From Streptosporangiaceae bacterium (GTDB lineage: Bacteria; Actinomycetota; Actinomycetes; Streptosporangiales; Streptosporangiaceae), in NCBI GenBank assembly GCA_030045295.1, contig JASIGD010000583.1, positions 1 through 6,520 on the forward strand: a DNA stretch of 6,520 bases, given 5' to 3'. The notes below the pieces were generated by a model. It was not told the origin of the DNA. It ran no database searches and saw only the letters and a program-made list of their open reading frames with translations. Positions 5,307 through 6,520 of this stretch are shown here, one piece after another; the first letter of the stretch is position 1, and every line of letters begins with the position of its first letter. Position numbers and translations under genes: made by a program.

Positions 5307-6104
5307 ATGCTCAAACTGCTGGCCTTCACCCTGCCTTTGTGTCTTGATACCTTTGCTGTCTCATTTGCCGTGCTGGGGGAAATGCGCCTGACCCGCGTGC
5401 AACGGATACGCGTCATCGGGCTGTTGATCGCATTCGAGGCCGGAATGCCGCTGGTCGGGATCGCACTGGGGACGCCGCTGACTCACCTGGTCAGCAGCCC
5501 CCGCCACCTGGTCATCGACCCTTACCAGCTCGGCAGCCCGGCCGAGGCCTACCAACTTCGCCTGGCCTACCGCACTCACCTGGCCGACACCGTCGACCTG
5601 ACTTTCGTCGGCCGGTATATCGTCCCGATTGTCATCCCCGTGGTCGTCGGCGGCCTGGGCCTCCTGATGCTGGACGAGGGCCTCAACGGCGATGACGATG
5701 ACGATGACGAGGCAGGCAAGGCGAGGGCGCTGGTGGGAGCGCGCGGCCTTTCCGTCATCGGGCTCGGCCTTGGCATCAGTCTCGATGAACTGGTGGTGGG
5801 CTTCACGCTCAGCTTCAGCAGGCTGCCAGCGGCCGACGTCATCACCGCCATTGTCATCCAGGCGTTCCTAGCCATCATGGTCGGCCAGCTGCTCGGCCGG
5901 AAAGCGCGCACTGGGAGCCTGCGGCTCAGCGCAGAACGCCTCACCAACGGCACCAAGCTGATGGCGGGCGGCGTGCTTGTCGCGCTGTCGGCCGTCCTGC
6001 TGGTCGGCCCTCCGGTCGCCACGCACCTCCTGCCCCACCTCCTGCCCCACCATAAGGTCATCCGGCCGCCGGCACCTCCGGCAGTCAGCACCAGCCAGCC
6101 GTGA
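5307..6104 (+). CDS. mntP: MntP-type manganese efflux pump, variant with central insertion and His-rich tail
   Basis: The 265-residue product follows MntP, which exports excess Mn2+ across the cytoplasmic membrane. Six helices are predicted at about 3-24, 34-57, 101-122, 147-170, 177-197 and 218-236. The family Asp motifs are present: LCLDTFAVS (Asp14, helix 1) and GISLDELVVG (Asp140, helix 4). AFEAGMPLVG (42-51) fits the conserved glutamate/proline block of helix 2. The acidic loop GDDDDDDEAGKA (128-139) matches in place the acidic loop of E. coli MntP. Unusual points are about 35 extra residues between helices 2 and 3 (near 60-98) and a His/Pro-rich C-terminus. ATG5307 is chosen for AAGGG 7 bp upstream; GTG5292 in frame has a weaker site. 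Manganese as substrate is inferred from family. Confidence 0.82.
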   Translation: MLKLLAFTLPLCLDTFAVSFAVLGEMRLTRVQRIRVIGLLIAFEAGMPLVGIALGTPLTHLVSSPRHLVIDPYQLGSPAEAYQLRLAYRTHLADTVDLTFVGRYIVPIVIPVVVGGLGLLMLDEGLNGDDDDDDEAGKARALVGARGLSVIGLGLGISLDELVVGFTLSFSRLPAADVITAIVIQAFLAIMVGQLLGRKARTGSLRLSAERLTNGTKLMAGGVLVALSAVLLVGPPVATHLLPHLLPHHKVIRPPAPPAVSTSQP

Positions 6105-6131
6105 GCCACCGCCGAGATGTCCGAGTCCACG

Positions 6132-6185
6132 CTGGCCTGTAGCTCCTCGGCCGGAGCCGCCACCGTGTGCATCGGCGTAGGCCAG
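6132..6185. terminator. weak inverted repeat between convergent genes
   Basis: CTGGCCT (6132-6138) pairs with AGGCCAG (6179-6185), enclosing a small GCTCC/GGAGC hairpin (6142-6157). It lies between the stops of the mntP-like gene (6104) and the transpeptidase gene (6212), where a shared terminator would be expected. No T-tract is present. Confidence 0.3.
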
Positions 6186-6211
6186 GGCGTCGCCTCGCGC
6201 TGGGAAGCGGC

Positions 6212-6520
6212 TTAGCCGAAGTTCGCGGTGCCGGCGTAGAAGTTGCCGGGTGCCGACGTGCCGAGCGGGGCGGTGGCGGTGTCCGGCGGAAGCGAGGACG
6301 GGCTGACGAACGTGCTGCCCTGCGGGCCGGCCATCACGGCCTGGCCCAGCGCGCTGCCCTGCAGATACTGCGACCAGGAAAGGAACCACTCGGTCCAGCC
6401 GTCATCCCACCGGCCGGCCGCGGTGCTGTCGGTGATCGTGATCGGGTCGCCGGGCACGGCCAGGTTGTAGTAGGTCTCCGCGTCCGCGGGCGGCAGGTTC
6501 ACGCACCCGTGGCTGACGTT
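6212..6520 (-). CDS. L,D-transpeptidase (YkuD domain), C-terminal part; 5' end outside window
   Basis: The visible 102 residues begin with NVSHGCVNLPPADAETYY, the catalytic YkuD signature; the nucleophile Cys is encoded at 6503-6505. These enzymes form 3-3 cross-links in peptidoglycan outside the cytoplasmic membrane. After the catalytic strand (VPGDPITITDS) comes a tryptophan-rich segment, DDGWTEWFLSWSQYLQGSAL, which corresponds to the C-terminal subdomain of mycobacterial LdtMt2-type enzymes. A further Ser/Pro/Thr-rich tail of about 35 residues ends in NFG. The stop is TAA at 6212-6214. The signal or lipoprotein N-terminus and Ig-like domains expected for this type cannot be seen. Confidence 0.9.
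   Translation of the reverse strand, partial: NVSHGCVNLPPADAETYYNLAVPGDPITITDSTAAGRWDDGWTEWFLSWSQYLQGSALGQAVMAGPQGSTFVSPSSLPPDTATAPLGTSAPGNFYAGTANFG

Noticed and set aside
5576..6389. Minus-strand frames opposite the mntP-like gene and its 3' flank
   Set aside because: They are antisense to a recognised MntP protein and to the transpeptidase region in a different frame, with no family features.

Overview
The window looks like chromosomal DNA of a high-GC actinobacterium. Coding regions are GC-rich at third codon positions, GTG starts and 4-base gene overlaps occur, the hairpins lack T-tracts, and the L,D-transpeptidase at the right end has the tryptophan-rich C-terminal extension of the actinobacterial LdtMt2 type. 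Nothing in the sequence fixes the genus. No phage, transposase, CRISPR or RNA gene was recognised.

Left region (1-2268). The 5' part of a ChrB-family regulator gene runs off the left edge on the minus strand. It has a good promoter, and a 16-bp palindrome lies 5 bp in front of its start codon. About 590 bp follow before the next confident gene; they hold only a doubtful small plus-strand ORF with a good ribosome binding site. A strong GC hairpin then separates that ORF from a minus-strand gene for a 216-residue, six-helix membrane protein that resembles the MntP/LysE group of metal exporters. Upstream of the transporter promoter are three tandem 47-bp repeats. Each one carries the chrB palindrome, the same 5-bp gap, an ATG and the first codons of chrB. 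This is the most unusual structure in the window: multiplied copies of the chrB regulatory and start region placed next to a metal-transporter-like gene.

Middle region (2269-4685). Two minus-strand genes overlap by 4 bases and form an operon. The first encodes a membrane-anchored extracellular protein of 485 residues with eight cysteines and no recognised family. The second encodes a membrane-anchored trypsin-fold protein of the HtrA/S1C type in which all three catalytic positions are replaced (Gln, Gly and Ile for His, Asp and Ser). It is therefore a probable pseudoprotease.

Right region (4686-6520). A 620-bp non-coding stretch carries short 11-bp direct repeats and an extended -10 promoter. 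A GC-rich leader of about 168 nt follows, in front of a plus-strand gene for an MntP-type manganese exporter with an insertion and a His-rich tail. Convergent with it is the 3' end of an L,D-transpeptidase gene containing the SHGC catalytic motif.

Taken together, the left and right regions suggest metal or oxyanion homeostasis: a ChrB-type regulator and two MntP/LysE-like exporters. The middle operon and the transpeptidase are cell-envelope genes. The regulatory link between chrB and the neighbouring transporter is inferred from the shared palindrome only.
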